The notes beneath the pieces were generated by a model. It had not been told where the DNA came from and searched no databases. It saw nothing but the letters and a program-made list of their open reading frames with translations. DNA of 64,000 nucleotides from Rhodothermales bacterium. Lineage in GTDB: Bacteria; Bacteroidota; Rhodothermia; Rhodothermales; UBA10348. The stretch spans positions 205,430-269,429 of the forward strand of contig JAVJVN010000004.1 in NCBI GenBank assembly GCA_040221055.1. The letters are read 5' to 3'. Positions 18,328 to 28,976 of this stretch are shown piece after piece (positions within the stretch are counted from its first letter, which is position 1; each line of letters starts with the position of its first letter). Made by a program: the position numbers and the translations under genes.

Positions 18328-20456
18328 GGAGTAACCGGAAGCGCGATGGTGAAAAGGGCTCCGCCGGAGGCGCTGGTCCCTACGGTCATGGACCCACCAT
18401 GACCTTTCGTCACAATATCGTAACTGAGACTGAGACCGAGACCGGTGCCTTCGCCCGTTGGCTTCGTCGTAAAGAACGGCTCGAAGATTTTCTGCCGGAT
18501 GTCTTCCGGGATGCCGGGGCCATTGTCGGCGACGGTAATCACAATCCGGTCATCCTCGCGCGACGTCGCGACGCGTACCCGGGCATCCGGGGCGCCGCCC
18601 TCCATCTGCGTGGCGTAGAAGGCATTGTTCAGCAGGTTGAGCAGCACGCGGCCCATGTCCTGCGTCTGCAGCACGGCCGAGCCGGCATCGGGGCTCAGCG
18701 CGCGCTCCACCTCGCAGTCGAACGTGTGGTCCTTGGCGCGCATGCCATGCCAGGCCAGGTCGATGTATTCCGCCACGAAGGCGTTCACGTCGACGGTTTC
18801 CCGCTCGGCCGTCCCGCCCCGGGCGTGCTGCATCATGGCCTGCACAATGCTGTCGGCGCGCTTGCCGTGCTTGGCGATTTGCTCGGCGTTGGCCTTCAGT
18901 TCACCGACAATGCTCTGTGCTTCGGCCGCGTTGCCGCTGGCAATGGCTTCCGACAGTTCGTCGGCCAGTTCGCCTCCCACCTCCGCAAAGTTGTTGACGA
19001 AGTTAAGCGGATTCTTGATTTCGTGGGCGATGCCGGCCGTCAAGGAGCCCAAAGAGGCCAGTTTTTCCTGCTCGATGAGCTGCGCCTGGGAGGCCTTCAG
19101 CTCTGCAGTTCTGGCCTCCACCTGCCGCTCGAGTTGCTCCTTCTGTCCCTCGATTAGCTGCTGCTTTTCCTGGATGAGTCGGTTGTTTTCTTCCAACCGA
19201 GACCTGGACTGCTGAATGGATATTGAGAACCGTACCGCAAAGTAGTAGATGACGGCGGAGGGAAAGGATATGAAGACAGCCAGGAAGAGGAGATCATTCC
19301 AAAACGTAAACTCCAGAATTCGTAGCAGGCCTAGAACGGCTGCTGAAATGGAAATTACGAATCCCGCGCACAGCACCCATGCCCCTTGTTTCCGCTGAAA
19401 CGCTGCCCGAACCAGCAGGACTATAGCAAGGAGGAGCACCAACAGCACCAAAACAAGAGTCGGGACTGAAGTCCACGTACCAGTGAAGATGTTGTTGACC
19501 AGTACCAGGATGCCCGATACGACGGCCATCCGGTGGAACGCGTTCTTCCAGCGCACGGCATAAGCTTCGATAATGGCTACGGCCATCGCGATGAAACTGC
19601 CTACGAACATTGGACCCAGCAACGTGGCCGAAACAAGGGTTCCAATGAATCCCACGCTTTCCTTGGACAAGAATGTGAAGACAACGAGCAGGCTTCCAAG
19701 GAGCAAAGGTTGAAGGCTGAGGAAGAACAGTTCCCTGCCTGCTGAACTGCGCACCTGGATGACGAGTCCAAAAACGCCAATGGCGAGCAATGCAGCGCCG
19801 AGGAGGCTGATGCTCCAATGCAATGGGGCGTGACCGGCGTTTTTTCTGGCAACCCAACTCGCCTCCGACCGAAGGCCTGCGGTAAAACCCGGTGCAATCA
19901 CTCCTTGTACGATAGACTGCTTGTACAACACACGTAACCAGTCGGCCACGGCATGATTGGAGTATCGCACTGCCAACACATGCGTCCCTGGCAGCATCTC
20001 GATGGGAATGGCTTGATCGCGATTGTCACGCCACACCTCTTCGGAGCGATTTGCTCCCCACGTCCCCTGGGAGGACACCAAGTTGCCGTCCAGATAGAAT
20101 TCTGCTGCTCCACTCACGTACGCTTCAAGGACCCACTCCGTCGTTTGTAAAGAATCGACCACGAACGTCGTTCTGAACCACCCCATTCCAGGCCACTCGT
20201 CGTACAGGGGATCACGAGTAGAAATCTGCGACTGAGTTAGTTCGGTCCACGAGGTATCGTCATAATCGGGGCTCGACCAGGCAAGGGAATCGCCCATTCG
20301 AACCTTCCATGTGAATTGATACAGTCCCAAAGCCCCTGACGAGTCAAAGCCCTCTTGAGATACGCGATTCTGTTGCGCATGAACCGGAATCGTCAGCGTT
20401 GCCGACAGGGCGATAATCGTCAACAACACTCCGGATATGTGACGTGGCAATCTCAT
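18324..20456 (-). CDS. 7TMR-DISM-type sensor histidine kinase
   Basis: A 710-residue kinase. It has a signal peptide (about 1-28, ending PVHAQQ) and an extracytoplasmic jelly-roll/galactose-binding-like domain (about 30-190, with [13 protein letters not shown] and WFRTTF). About seven hydrophobic helices follow (210-405), then a coiled coil, HisKA with His478 in [11 protein letters not shown], and an HATPase with [14 protein letters not shown] and GEGTGLGLS. The layout is that of 7TM receptors with diverse intracellular signalling modules, whose N-terminal domains are thought to bind carbohydrates or related ligands. The kinase core is very similar to that of 14505-16049, which indicates recent duplication. 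It overlaps both neighbours by ATGA and has no receiver or DNA-binding output domain. Confidence 0.9.
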   Translation of the reverse strand: MRLPRHISGVLLTIIALSATLTIPVHAQQNRVSQEGFDSSGALGLYQFTWKVRMGDSLAWSSPDYDDTSWTELTQSQISTRDPLYDEWPGMGWFRTTFVVDSLQTTEWVLEAYVSGAAEFYLDGNLVSSQGTWGANRSEEVWRDNRDQAIPIEMLPGTHVLAVRYSNHAVADWLRVLYKQSIVQGVIAPGFTAGLRSEASWVARKNAGHAPLHWSISLLGAALLAIGVFGLVIQVRSSAGRELFFLSLQPLLLGSLLVVFTFLSKESVGFIGTLVSATLLGPMFVGSFIAMAVAIIEAYAVRWKNAFHRMAVVSGILVLVNNIFTGTWTSVPTLVLVLLVLLLAIVLLVRAAFQRKQGAWVLCAGFVISISAAVLGLLRILEFTFWNDLLFLAVFISFPSAVIYYFAVRFSISIQQSRSRLEENNRLIQEKQQLIEGQKEQLERQVEARTAELKASQAQLIEQEKLASLGSLTAGIAHEIKNPLNFVNNFAEVGGELADELSEAIASGNAAEAQSIVGELKANAEQIAKHGKRADSIVQAMMQHARGGTAERETVDVNAFVAEYIDLAWHGMRAKDHTFDCEVERALSPDAGSAVLQTQDMGRVLLNLLNNAFYATQMEGGAPDARVRVATSREDDRIVITVADNGPGIPEDIRQKIFEPFFTTKPTGEGTGLGLSLSYDIVTKGHGGSMTVGTSASGGALFTIALPVTP

Positions 20457-23400
20457 GCTGGTATCGTGATGGTGAACAGTGCACCGCGGTGAACGCTCTC
20501 GCCGACGGTCATGGTGCCACCATGGCCTTTGGTCACGATGTCGTAGCTAAGGCTCAGACCCAAACCAGTGCCTTCACCCGTGGCCTTGGTCGTGAAGAAG
20601 GGCTCGAAGATTTTCTGGCGGATGTCCTCGGGGATGCCCGGGCCGTTGTCGGAGACGGTGATGGTCAGGCCGTTTTCGGTTCGCCGGGAGGCCACCTTGA
20701 CCAATCCGTCGTCCTGCTCTTTGACAGCATCGAAAGCATTGTTTAGCAGGTTCAAGACGACACGGCCCAATTCCTGAGGCATGACCTTCAGTTCGCCCGC
20801 CTCCGGGTCAAAGTCACGCTCAACATCGGCGCTGAAGCCGTGGTCGCGCGCGCGGCGGCCATGCCACGCGAGGTTTGCGTACTCCTCGAGGAAGTCATTG
20901 ACCGCAACGGTCTCCATGTCCGATGCCCCGCCGCGCGCGTGCTGCATCATGGAGCGGACGATGGAGTCTGCGCGCTTGCCGTGCTTGGCAATTTGCTCTG
21001 CATTGTCGCGGAGATCCTCAAGGATCATGGCCGCCTCTTCTGAATTGCCACTGGCCACAGCCTCGGCCAGCTCTTCCATGAGCTCTGTGCTCACCTCGGC
21101 AAAGTTGTTGACAAAGTTGAGCGGATTCTTGATTTCATGGGCAATACCCGCCGTGAGCGAACCGAGTGATGCCAGCTTCTCCTGCTCGACCAACTGCTTC
21201 TGGGTGGCCTGAAGGTCAGTCAGAGCTTTTTCGGTTCGGGCCTTTTCCGCCAAAAGAGCCTGATAGTCCTCTTGGGCCTTCGTCAGATCGTGATAGCGCT
21301 GGTAAGCCAGGCCGAATACGCGCGCAAAGCGCTCATGCAGCTGAATTTCGTCCGCCATGATCTCGTGACGCGTAAACGTGTACAGCCATCCGTCCTGAAA
21401 CGGGAATGTGGCAAAACACTCCATGGCCTCTTGGCCACGCTGCATCCGCTCTTTCCAGTCCGGCAGCGGCATCGTGTCAAACACGGCGTGGTAGTAGTCG
21501 AGCAGCTCTTTGCCTTCCAGGACAGATATCTGGTGGGGTTCCTGCTCTCGCCAGCCATCGTAGGCCCGGCGAATCACAGGATGGACATTGACAGACTCAC
21601 CGCCCAGCACCAGCATGGTCGAACCTGACTCATCCTTGGTGGCAGCATGGAACTCATAGCGCTCTCCCTCACCGGCTATCGAAACACCAGAGCGAAGGGA
21701 CTCGATTCCGAGTGCTTCCATCTCATCGAATAGACGGGTGGACACGTCGCTGATATCCTCGGGCTTCTGCATGGCCATGGCCTGGGCGCGCACACGCTCG
21801 AGCGCCGCCTCAATCTGCGATTCGCGCGCCTGGGCTTCGGCTTCCTCCAAGTCGATGAATCGACGAAAGGCCAGGTCGAAGACAGCTGCAAAACGAAGCA
21901 ATGTGTCGGTTGCTTCCTCGCTTGGGTCTGTCTCGCCCCAAAGATTGTAGCCCAACTCACCATGGGTGGTGCGGGCCTGGATGAAGGTCCATCCGCCCTT
22001 TTCCCGAAGCAACTCCTCCGTCAGTACACCGGGTACTATCTCGAGGAATTTGCCCTTTTCAATCATGTGGTTCAGATACTCGATCGAGGCCTCGGTGCCG
22101 AACTTGAAGATGCCCAGCTTCTCCGTGCTGCGCTCCCACGCCGCGAGTTCTGGAATCATGGAAAAGTCCCGAGGCAGTTCCATGATGGCCGTCACCTGTG
22201 ATCCGTCCATGTCGGTGACGGCTTTCTCGTAATGCGTCTCCAGGTAGCGGGAGTTCCAGAAGGCGCCGCAGGGAAAGCCGAGCCCCGAAAACTCCTTGTG
22301 GATGTGCTGCATCACCTTGAGCAGCTCATCCGAACTACGCATGGCTGTGGCTACGGCACGGACCCGCTCCAGAGCAGCCTCAATTTGGGATTCGCGTTGG
22401 GCCTGTTCCGCCTCTCGAAGATCCTTGAAACGGCGATAGGCAAGATTCAGCACCTGTGCCGTTCTCCTGAGGAGATCCACCGATTCGGGTTCGGGGGGCT
22501 GGTACGTCACCATACCCATGGACCCACCCTGGAAATCAGAGAACGTCCAATAGGCAAGCATCTGACTGAAGTTACCGCCAGCCATTTTCAGGATGGCGTC
22601 ATGCTGTGCGGGCGCCCTCTCTGACAGCATATGCATGAACTCGGCAGCCCGGATTCCCTCGTTGACAAGCGTATAGTCGGATTGCGATGACTCGTAAAGG
22701 GCGATGCACTCCTCAAGAATGGGCACGCCTTTTTTGGGCATCGAAGCGGATCCGATCATCAGCTCTCCACCATCAGGATTCCGCATGGCCCCCCAGGACT
22801 CGAATTCATCTTCGTCGAGGTCGTAGAGATGAACCATGCCGACTTCAAGATCTTTTTGACCCAGCGCGGCCATCTGATGCCGCATCTCGGTTACCACATC
22901 GGAGAGTTCTGAGGAGGTCCGCATGGCCATGGCCCGGCCGCGGATGCGCTCGAGTGCTGCTTCGATCAAGGCTGCTTGTGCTTGCGCCTCGGCCCGCTCC
23001 AGATCCTGATGCCTCCGATACGCGTGGTCGAAAGCCTGAGCCATCCGGGGAAGAATCGAGAGAATTTCCTCGGGGGGCTTGATCTTGAAATCAATGCAGA
23101 GTCGTACGGAGTCCGAAGGGCAAACGGCAACCCAGATCTCGGAAATCTGATTCTGGTCAATGGCCTCCTGGTATTCCTCGGTGTAGTCGGGATCATACTT
23201 CAGAGCCTCCTTCATCAGAAGCGCTATGGCTTCGGCATCTTCATGGAATACGGTGGACTCCTTCGCTCCCAGGAAGTCATGCACCATGACCTTCGGATCA
23301 AGATCGTCTGGATTAAAAATCCAATCGAAGGAATAGTCGGGGGACTCTGGCCCCAGTCGCGCCATCTCCGTTACCCGATGCTTCCCCTCGGGCGTTCGCG

Positions 23401-25231
23401 TATAGACCGTGCAGGCCATCACATCGGAAAGACCCAGCTGTACGAGCTGCTCCCGAAGGACATCGGCTACATCCACGATCTCGCCCGAGGTCTGCATGCC
23501 TGAGGCCCGCGCCCTCACTTTCTCGACGGCCAGGTTTATCTCGGCTTCGCGAGCAATGTGCTGAGCCTTTCGCAGTTCGTCTACGCGGCGTAGGGCCTCA
23601 TCCAGCACGTCGGCCAAACGACGCTGAATAGACTCCACTTCACTCGGGGGATCATCTCCCCAAGCCATCGCAATCCATCCATCGTGAATTGGAGTCGATG
23701 TATACCACAACTCCAGAACCTTGGCCGACTCGACCAACGGCCGTGTTGTCTTCGCATATTGGGGGAAATGGTACTCCAAGCTCTTGATGTTAGCCAGAAG
23801 CTCCTCCCGATGGATATGACTCTTTGAAAAGGACTCTGTTTGCTGCAGAGCGCGCTCAACGGTCGGGTGCGGAGGATCCGGACGCTTGGGAAAGAACTGC
23901 CCGAACTCTTCCAGCGAGTCAGGCACGTTATCAGCGTCCAGAATGACCCAGAACCTGAGTTGGTCTTCATCGTGATGCTGGGATATGGATAATTCCTGCA
24001 CAGCCCCTCCCCACAGCCGATCCACCTCCATTTTGAGCTGTTTCATGACCAGCGTCAAGTCGTCGGGCGACTGCATGCCCGTAGCTCGGGCCCGCACCTT
24101 TTCGACGGCCAGGTTGATCTCGGCCTCGCGGGCCAGTTGCTGAGCGTGCCGCAGCTCTTCGACTCGCTGCTGCGCTTCTGTCAGGACGGCAGCAATCCGG
24201 GGCTGCGCCGAAGCCACTTCTTCCGGCGGTTCCGTAACCCAGCTCAGATACATCCGACCTACCTGTACGGCGCAAACCGTAACCCATCCGTCTTGCATGC
24301 CACCATCAAGTGCCGCCTTCAACAGGTCGGCCTCCGGTGGATTGTAGTGCGCCAGTGATCTGTGAATCTGCCACATGGCATCAAGGTCGAAGAACAGATT
24401 CGCATATCCTTCCTCTAAAGCCCAGACCCTTTCGACCATGGGATGAAGGGGATCAGGTTTTTTGGGATACAGCAGTCCGAATTGGGCGAAGTCTTCGGGG
24501 ACCTCTGCTGCATCAAAGATGGACCAGAACCGGAGCGTCTCGCTATCGGCCTCCTGCACCAGTCCTACTTCCACTATGCTCCCACCGTACAGCGAATTTG
24601 CCTCAACTTTGATCTGCTTGACGACTTCGATCAAATCCGATGGGTCTTTCATCTCTCCCGTCACGCGGCGGATGCGCTCAAGCGCGGCATCGATTTCCAA
24701 ATCCCGGTTTGCCTTGGCCAACTCTTGCGTGCGGGCGTCCACTTCCTGCTGGAGCCTACGGGCGCGGGCCTCCAGTTCATCTATCGGAAAGGGAACCCCG
24801 TCCATCTGCGCATCCCACGGCACGGAGGCGTGCACTTGTGCAAGAAGCCAGATTTCGCTCTTGAAAACCCACGTGAATGTCATGCGGGCTTCCATACCGC
24901 TGCTTTCCGCCGATTCTGGATTGGCAACGGTGAACTCGCTCATGGCCACGGCGTGCGTGACATCGATCACATCCACGTACACGCTGTTGACGGTGTACGA
25001 AACACCTTGTGGCAGCTCCTCCCATTCGGTTTCCAGAAATTCTTGAAACTCCCTCTTGGAATAGACTCTCTCGTAGGCGCCCGTTCCAAAACCACAAAAA
25101 TCATCTGTAATGAGTCCATACAGCTCTTCCAAAGCCCCATCGAAACGGGAGAATTGGAGCAGATGAAAACGTCGCACGCGTTCTTCAATCGTCTCCTTGG
25201 TGCGGGCTATATCCTTGTCCGGGAGGGGCAT
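20453..25231 (-). CDS. Giant soluble histidine kinase with NTF2-like head and six tandem sensor modules
   Basis: A 1592-residue protein and first gene of the kinase/FIST operon. The N-terminus (about 15-140) looks like a SnoaL/NTF2-like fold. Six modules of 190-194 residues follow, each opening with a helix of the form [13 protein letters not shown] or [12 protein letters not shown], at about residues 180, 372, 565, 756, 950 and 1140. After a coiled coil come HisKA (His1365 in [11 protein letters not shown]) and an HATPase ([23 protein letters not shown]). There is no membrane segment. ATG 25231 (MPLPDKD) is used; an in-frame TTG at 25264 would add 11 residues. The modules look GAF-like in size and spacing, but no named family was recognised. 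The gene lies 57 nt after a small membrane-protein gene (24 nt if TTG is used). Confidence 0.88.
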   Translation of the reverse strand: MPLPDKDIARTKETIEERVRRFHLLQFSRFDGALEELYGLITDDFCGFGTGAYERVYSKREFQEFLETEWEELPQGVSYTVNSVYVDVIDVTHAVAMSEFTVANPESAESSGMEARMTFTWVFKSEIWLLAQVHASVPWDAQMDGVPFPIDELEARARRLQQEVDARTQELAKANRDLEIDAALERIRRVTGEMKDPSDLIEVVKQIKVEANSLYGGSIVEVGLVQEADSETLRFWSIFDAAEVPEDFAQFGLLYPKKPDPLHPMVERVWALEEGYANLFFDLDAMWQIHRSLAHYNPPEADLLKAALDGGMQDGWVTVCAVQVGRMYLSWVTEPPEEVASAQPRIAAVLTEAQQRVEELRHAQQLAREAEINLAVEKVRARATGMQSPDDLTLVMKQLKMEVDRLWGGAVQELSISQHHDEDQLRFWVILDADNVPDSLEEFGQFFPKRPDPPHPTVERALQQTESFSKSHIHREELLANIKSLEYHFPQYAKTTRPLVESAKVLELWYTSTPIHDGWIAMAWGDDPPSEVESIQRRLADVLDEALRRVDELRKAQHIAREAEINLAVEKVRARASGMQTSGEIVDVADVLREQLVQLGLSDVMACTVYTRTPEGKHRVTEMARLGPESPDYSFDWIFNPDDLDPKVMVHDFLGAKESTVFHEDAEAIALLMKEALKYDPDYTEEYQEAIDQNQISEIWVAVCPSDSVRLCIDFKIKPPEEILSILPRMAQAFDHAYRRHQDLERAEAQAQAALIEAALERIRGRAMAMRTSSELSDVVTEMRHQMAALGQKDLEVGMVHLYDLDEDEFESWGAMRNPDGGELMIGSASMPKKGVPILEECIALYESSQSDYTLVNEGIRAAEFMHMLSERAPAQHDAILKMAGGNFSQMLAYWTFSDFQGGSMGMVTYQPPEPESVDLLRRTAQVLNLAYRRFKDLREAEQAQRESQIEAALERVRAVATAMRSSDELLKVMQHIHKEFSGLGFPCGAFWNSRYLETHYEKAVTDMDGSQVTAIMELPRDFSMIPELAAWERSTEKLGIFKFGTEASIEYLNHMIEKGKFLEIVPGVLTEELLREKGGWTFIQARTTHGELGYNLWGETDPSEEATDTLLRFAAVFDLAFRRFIDLEEAEAQARESQIEAALERVRAQAMAMQKPEDISDVSTRLFDEMEALGIESLRSGVSIAGEGERYEFHAATKDESGSTMLVLGGESVNVHPVIRRAYDGWREQEPHQISVLEGKELLDYYHAVFDTMPLPDWKERMQRGQEAMECFATFPFQDGWLYTFTRHEIMADEIQLHERFARVFGLAYQRYHDLTKAQEDYQALLAEKARTEKALTDLQATQKQLVEQEKLASLGSLTAGIAHEIKNPLNFVNNFAEVSTELMEELAEAVASGNSEEAAMILEDLRDNAEQIAKHGKRADSIVRSMMQHARGGASDMETVAVNDFLEEYANLAWHGRRARDHGFSADVERDFDPEAGELKVMPQELGRVVLNLLNNAFDAVKEQDDGLVKVASRRTENGLTITVSDNGPGIPEDIRQKIFEPFFTTKATGEGTGLGLSLSYDIVTKGHGGTMTVGESVHRGALFTITIPA
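21247..24694 (-). repeat. Six tandem ~192-residue sensor modules within the giant kinase
   Basis: Modules begin near 24694, 24118, 23539, 22966, 22384 and 21814, read on the minus strand, a period of 570-582 nt. Each starts with an amphipathic helix of the pattern (I/N).A(L/V)E(R/K)(V/I)R followed by A..M...., and ends with A.....A..RV..L or AYRR..DL. Modules 1 and 2 are most alike (RFW..(F/L)DA, PK.PDP.HP.VER). Modules 4-6 share AYRRF/AYQRY endings. The repetition is at protein level; the DNA copies have diverged, so these are old duplications and not a recent expansion. Confidence 0.85.
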
Positions 25232-25288
25232 GGGTTCGGGATGGATGAGTTCTCTCCCCAACAATACGACATTTACCCGCTCGACAGC

Positions 25289-25627
25289 TCAAACGCGCCG
25301 CGCCCGGTCCGTTACCAGGTACACCACGGCCGCCAGCAGCGAGCCGCCCATAGCAACCATTCCCCACAGGTTTCCCGGGCCGCCGAGCGCCCAGCCGGCC
25401 AGCGGCATGGCCAACCACATGACGCACACCAGCACAAAGAGACCGAGGAGCGGCGGCGATTCCGGGGGGCGGCGCCACGCCACCCAGGCCGCCGCCGCGG
25501 CCGTCACAATCCCGAACGCCATCAGTGCCGCCGCGCCCATCCAGGGACCGTACAGCGATACGCCAGACAGCACCCCGGCCAGCGCCGCAATGATCATCCA
25601 TTCCCGTTCATTCCGTGCGGGTCCCAT
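25289..25627 (-). CDS. Small four-helix membrane protein, unknown function
   Basis: A 112-residue very hydrophobic protein with about four membrane segments and short Arg-rich loops (MGPARNERE at the start, AWRRPPES in the middle, TDRARRV at the end). ATG 25627 is preceded by GGAGG with 6-nt spacing on the minus strand, which strongly supports this start over longer in-frame extensions. It lies 31 nt after the isomerase gene and 57 nt before the giant kinase gene on the same strand, so it may share a transcript with either. No family recognised. Confidence 0.7.
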   Translation of the reverse strand: MGPARNEREWMIIAALAGVLSGVSLYGPWMGAAALMAFGIVTAAAAAWVAWRRPPESPPLLGLFVLVCVMWLAMPLAGWALGGPGNLWGMVAMGGSLLAAVVYLVTDRARRV

Positions 25628-25658
25628 GGTGTTCCTCCGGGCCAGTGCCCGTCTCTGT

Positions 25659-26672
25659 TCAGTTTGGCTCTGTTTGCTTTGAAAAGGCGGCGTCGAAGGC
25701 CACGTCCGACGGCGGAAAATCCACCGCTCCGACGAATGCACACGCCTCTTCGGCCCCGTGCTCACGGTCCATCCCGATGTCCTCCCACTCCACCGAAAGC
25801 GGCCCGACGTATCCAATCCGATTGAGCGCCCGGATGATCTCCTCGAAGTCCACGCTCCCGCGTCCCGGCGAACGGAATTCCCAGTGCCGACGCGCATCCC
25901 CGAAATCCGTATGGCCCCCGAACACCCCGGCCTCGGTTCCGTGCGTGGCCCACCAGACATCCTTCACGTGGACATGGAAGATGCGCTCCGCGAATGCCGA
26001 AATGAAGCCGACGTAGTCGACGCCCTGGTACGCCAGGTGGCTCGGATCGTAATTGAATCCGAACGCCTTGTGACCTCCAATCGCTTCCACCGCCCGGGCG
26101 GCCGATGCGGTGTCGAAGGCAATCTCCGTGGGATGCACCTCGAGCGCGAAGCGAACACCCTCCTCGCGGAAGACGTCCAGGATGGGGGTCCAGCGCGTGG
26201 CAAAATCCGCGAAACCGGCGTCGATCATGTCCTGCGATACGGGCGGGAAGGAGTACAGCAGATGCCAGATGGACGATCCGGTGAACCCGTTCACCACATC
26301 CACGCCCAGTTTTGCCGCGGCGCGGGCGGTGTCCTTCATTTCGTGGGCGGCCCGCGCCTGGACCCCCGTGGCCTCGCCGTCGCCCCATACGCGGGCCGGC
26401 AGTATGGCCTTGTGCCGTTCGTCAATCCGGTCGCACACGGCCTGCCCCACCAGATGGTTGCTGATGGCGTGCACCTCGAGGCCATACTGTGCCAACCGTC
26501 GGCGCACGCCCGCACAGTAATCCGTTTCGGACAGCGCCCGCTGGACGTCGAAATGATCGCCCCAACAGGCCAGTTCAAGGCCGTCGTATCCCCAATCGGC
26601 GGCTTTGCGCGCGAGAGTATCGAGGGGCAGGTCGGCCCACTGGCCGGTGAACAGGGTTATCGGTCTGGACAT
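25659..26672 (-). CDS. Sugar phosphate isomerase/epimerase family protein (TIM barrel)
   Basis: A 337-residue xylose-isomerase-like TIM barrel (AP_endonuc_2 family). It starts [20 protein letters not shown], then [16 protein letters not shown]. Conserved metal and acid positions are seen in [43 protein letters not shown] and [13 protein letters not shown]. Such proteins isomerise or epimerise sugars, inositols or hydroxypyruvate; the exact substrate cannot be read. It is downstream of a Gfo/Idh/MocA oxidoreductase on the same strand, a combination common in inositol or modified-sugar catabolism. A 268-nt AT-rich spacer with its own candidate promoter separates the two genes. Confidence 0.85.
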   Translation of the reverse strand: MSRPITLFTGQWADLPLDTLARKAADWGYDGLELACWGDHFDVQRALSETDYCAGVRRRLAQYGLEVHAISNHLVGQAVCDRIDERHKAILPARVWGDGEATGVQARAAHEMKDTARAAAKLGVDVVNGFTGSSIWHLLYSFPPVSQDMIDAGFADFATRWTPILDVFREEGVRFALEVHPTEIAFDTASAARAVEAIGGHKAFGFNYDPSHLAYQGVDYVGFISAFAERIFHVHVKDVWWATHGTEAGVFGGHTDFGDARRHWEFRSPGRGSVDFEEIIRALNRIGYVGPLSVEWEDIGMDREHGAEEACAFVGAVDFPPSDVAFDAAFSKQTEPN

Positions 26673-26736
26673 GGATTCAGGTGGGTTTCAGGCTGGATAC
26701 GTGCCGTTTTCAGAAGATCATCGATTCGACTTTAAT

Positions 26737-26765
26737 ATTATATAGTCCATACAGGAGATTCTGAA
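26737..26765 (-). promoter_or_regulatory. Candidate promoter for the sugar isomerase gene
   Basis: On the minus strand TTCAGA (26760-26765), a 17-nt spacer and TATAAT (26737-26742) form a sigma-70-like pair 65 nt upstream of the isomerase ATG at 26672. The -10 is a perfect match; the -35 matches TTGACA at 4 of 6. The spacer region is AT-rich, so chance matches are more likely than elsewhere in this window. Confidence 0.4.
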
Positions 26766-26819
26766 CTGGACCAGAGCATGAGATCCCCGATGTTGAACTA
26801 TAGTTTATTAAAGCACGCA

Positions 26820-26894
26820 CTTTATTAACATGTAGTCCTGCTGCCGCGCTTTGCAAGTCGCACAGTCCGCAGGGCCTGCTACATGTATTTAAAG
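26820..26894. repeat. Inverted repeat in AT-rich spacer
   Basis: Arms CTTTATTAACATGTAG (26820-26835) and CTACATGTATTTAAAG (26879-26894) are complementary at 13 of 16 positions, with ACATGTAG/CTACATGT perfect. A further CCTGC/GCAGG pairing lies inside the 43-nt loop. The whole could fold as one long hairpin in the 268-nt spacer between 26673 and 26940. The spacer is conspicuously AT-rich and has no convincing gene. It may be an RNA structure, a regulatory site or the remnant of a small element. Confidence 0.5.
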
Positions 26895-26940
26895 CACTAT
26901 ACATTATTGAATCAGCGTTCGGGAAGGCTATAGCTGGCAT

Positions 26941-28134
26941 TCACCCTCCGGGCGGGGTATAGCGGGCATCCATCCATTGCCGCTCCCGGCTGGAACGGAG
27001 CGCGGTTTCAATGAAATGCATGCCACGGGCGCCGTCCTGGACCGTGGGCAGGAGGCCCTGCTCGCGCGTGCGGAAGGCGGTGGCGGCATCCCGGTAGAGG
27101 TTCGCGAAGCCCTCGATGAAGCCTTCTGGGTGGCCGGGAGGCAGGCGTGACGCATCGGAGGCCTCAGGAGACAGGTATGAGCTGGCCCGGGTCAGGACCT
27201 GCGCCGGTCCGTTGCTGGTCAGCAAGTGCAGCTGGTTGGGGTGCTCCTGACGCCAGGTGAGGGCGGCGCGCTCCCCGTAGACCCGGAGCGTCAGGTTGTT
27301 TTCCTCACCCACCGAGATCTGCGAGGCATACAGGATGCCGCGCGCGCCGCCGTCATAATGGATGAGGAGCGACGCATCGTCTTCCATGTCCCGACCGATG
27401 ACCACCGATCCGAGGTCGGCAAACAGTTCGGCCATTTCCAGGCCGGTCACGAAATGGACCAGGTTCTCGCAGTGGGTACCGATGTCGCCGAGCGCCGAGG
27501 ACGGACCGGCCATGGCCGGGTCCGTGCGCCACACGGCCTGCTTGTTGCCGCTCGCCTCCAGCAGCGTGGACAGCCATCCCTGCGGATATTCGACGACGAT
27601 CTTGCGGACGCGGCCCAGTTCGCCGGCGCGGACCATGGCCCGGGCCTGCCGGACCATGGGGTATCCGGTGTAGTTGTGCGTGAGCACGAACATGCGGCCG
27701 GTGTCGGTGACCAGTCGGCACAGGTCCTCCGCATCGGCCAGCGAGGTCGTCATGGGCTTGTCGCAGATCACGTCGAAGCCGCGCTCGAGTGCACGCCGAG
27801 CCATGGGGTAGTGCAGGCCGTTCGGGGTCACTATGGCAACGAAATCCAGCGGGGCCGCGGAAGGGTTTGAGGCTGCGTTTTCTGCGCGCTCGGCCTCGGC
27901 GTCCAGGAGCTGTTCCCAGGAATCGTAGACCCGGTCGGGGTCCAGGTACAGCTCGCGTCCCATGGCGGCAGACGCTTCCGGGCGGGACGAAAATGCGCCC
28001 GCCACGAGTTCGATTTCCCCGTCCATCCGGGCGGCCATCCGGTGGACGGCGCCAATGAATGCGCCAGGACCACCGCCGAGCATGGCGTAGCGGAGTTTCC
28101 TTTTGGCGGAGCCGTTTGGAGCGCTGTCTGACAT
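26941..28134 (-). CDS. Gfo/Idh/MocA family NAD(P)-dependent oxidoreductase
   Basis: A 397-residue sugar or inositol dehydrogenase-like protein. The Rossmann start is YAMLGGGPGAFIGAVHR. The family signature CDKPMTTSLADAEDL contains the conserved Lys-Pro, and HNYTGYPMVRQAR and GDIGTHCENLVHFVTG hold the catalytic-type Asp/His. The C-terminal half is the usual alpha/beta dimerisation domain. The substrate is probably a sugar or cyclitol but is not decided by the sequence. ATG at 28134 (MSDSAPNG) is preferred to a TTG two codons upstream. It is divergent from the PhoB-like regulator with a 66-nt gap, and a TIM-barrel sugar isomerase lies downstream. Confidence 0.88.
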   Translation of the reverse strand: MSDSAPNGSAKRKLRYAMLGGGPGAFIGAVHRMAARMDGEIELVAGAFSSRPEASAAMGRELYLDPDRVYDSWEQLLDAEAERAENAASNPSAAPLDFVAIVTPNGLHYPMARRALERGFDVICDKPMTTSLADAEDLCRLVTDTGRMFVLTHNYTGYPMVRQARAMVRAGELGRVRKIVVEYPQGWLSTLLEASGNKQAVWRTDPAMAGPSSALGDIGTHCENLVHFVTGLEMAELFADLGSVVIGRDMEDDASLLIHYDGGARGILYASQISVGEENNLTLRVYGERAALTWRQEHPNQLHLLTSNGPAQVLTRASSYLSPEASDASRLPPGHPEGFIEGFANLYRDAATAFRTREQGLLPTVQDGARGMHFIETALRSSRERQWMDARYTPPGG

Positions 28135-28200
28135 TTCCAATTTTCCGTGGTTAACAATTCTGTAACATGACCGGCGTGCCCGTTTGGTAATTTACACGTC

Positions 28201-28920
28201 ATGAACCTGCAGGTCCCCACGCGCGAACGCCCGCTCATCCTCATTGTAGACGACGAGGACGATATCCTCGACCTTCTCCAGTATAACCTGCAGAAGGAAG
28301 ATTATGATACGCTCGCGGCGCGTGACGGCGCCGAGGGTCTGGAGCTGGCGGCCAAGCATGTACCCGACATCATCATCCTCGACATCATGATGCCGCGCAT
28401 GGATGGTCTGGAAGCGTGTCGCCGCATGCGCGAACACAGTACGCTGCTGACGGTGCCCATCCTCATCCTGACCGCCCGCAGCGAGGCGGCGGACCAGGTG
28501 GTCGGCCTGGATTCCGGAGCGGACATCTACCTGGCCAAGCCCATTTCCATCCCCGTCCTGCTGAGCCAGGTGAAGGCCCTCCTGCGCGGCTCGTCCCGCT
28601 ACGACACCCCACCCGATCTGCTGCGGATCATGGACCTGGAAATCGACCGCGACCGGTACGTGGTGCGCCGGACCGGTACCGATTTCACCATCCGCCTGGC
28701 ACGCAAGGAGTTCGACCTGCTCTACTTTTTTGCCTCCCGACCGGGCAAGGTGTTTTCCCGACAGGACCTCCTGGATCGAGTCTGGGGACGGGACGTGTAC
28801 GTGGTGGACCGGACCGTGGATGTCCACGTCCGGAAAATCCGCGAGAAGATCGGGGATCACTACATTGAGACCATCAAGGGGGTAGGGTACCGGTTTGCCG
28901 ACACCCTGCCTGCGCGATAG
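28201..28920 (+). CDS. PhoB/OmpR-family response regulator
   Basis: A 239-residue two-domain transcription factor. The receiver (about 12-130) has VDDEDD, phospho-Asp in ILDIMMPRMDG, LTARS, and Lys in LAKPISI. The winged-helix DNA-binding domain (about 140-235) has RLARKEFDLLYFFASRPGKV, then VDRTVDVHVRKIREKIG and IKGVGYRF. It most resembles PhoB-type regulators. The paired kinase gene follows after 56 nt. Its targets cannot be told; no pst or phoU gene lies in the window. Confidence 0.93.
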   Translation: MNLQVPTRERPLILIVDDEDDILDLLQYNLQKEDYDTLAARDGAEGLELAAKHVPDIIILDIMMPRMDGLEACRRMREHSTLLTVPILILTARSEAADQVVGLDSGADIYLAKPISIPVLLSQVKALLRGSSRYDTPPDLLRIMDLEIDRDRYVVRRTGTDFTIRLARKEFDLLYFFASRPGKVFSRQDLLDRVWGRDVYVVDRTVDVHVRKIREKIGDHYIETIKGVGYRFADTLPAR

Positions 28921-28976
28921 CCGGCCCCGATCAACAGCCTCCTGAATCACCACCGCCAGCAGCCAGGCGTCCGCAC

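Noticed and set aside
26710..26940. 76-codon minus-strand frame in the AT-rich spacer
   Set aside because: It has no ribosome-binding site, signal or conserved pattern, and composition unlike any neighbouring gene. The inverted repeat and promoter-like boxes explain the region better.
28141..28200. Pho-box-like sequence upstream of the PhoB-like gene
   Set aside because: Only a single CTGTAACA half-site is visible; a working Pho box needs two in tandem.
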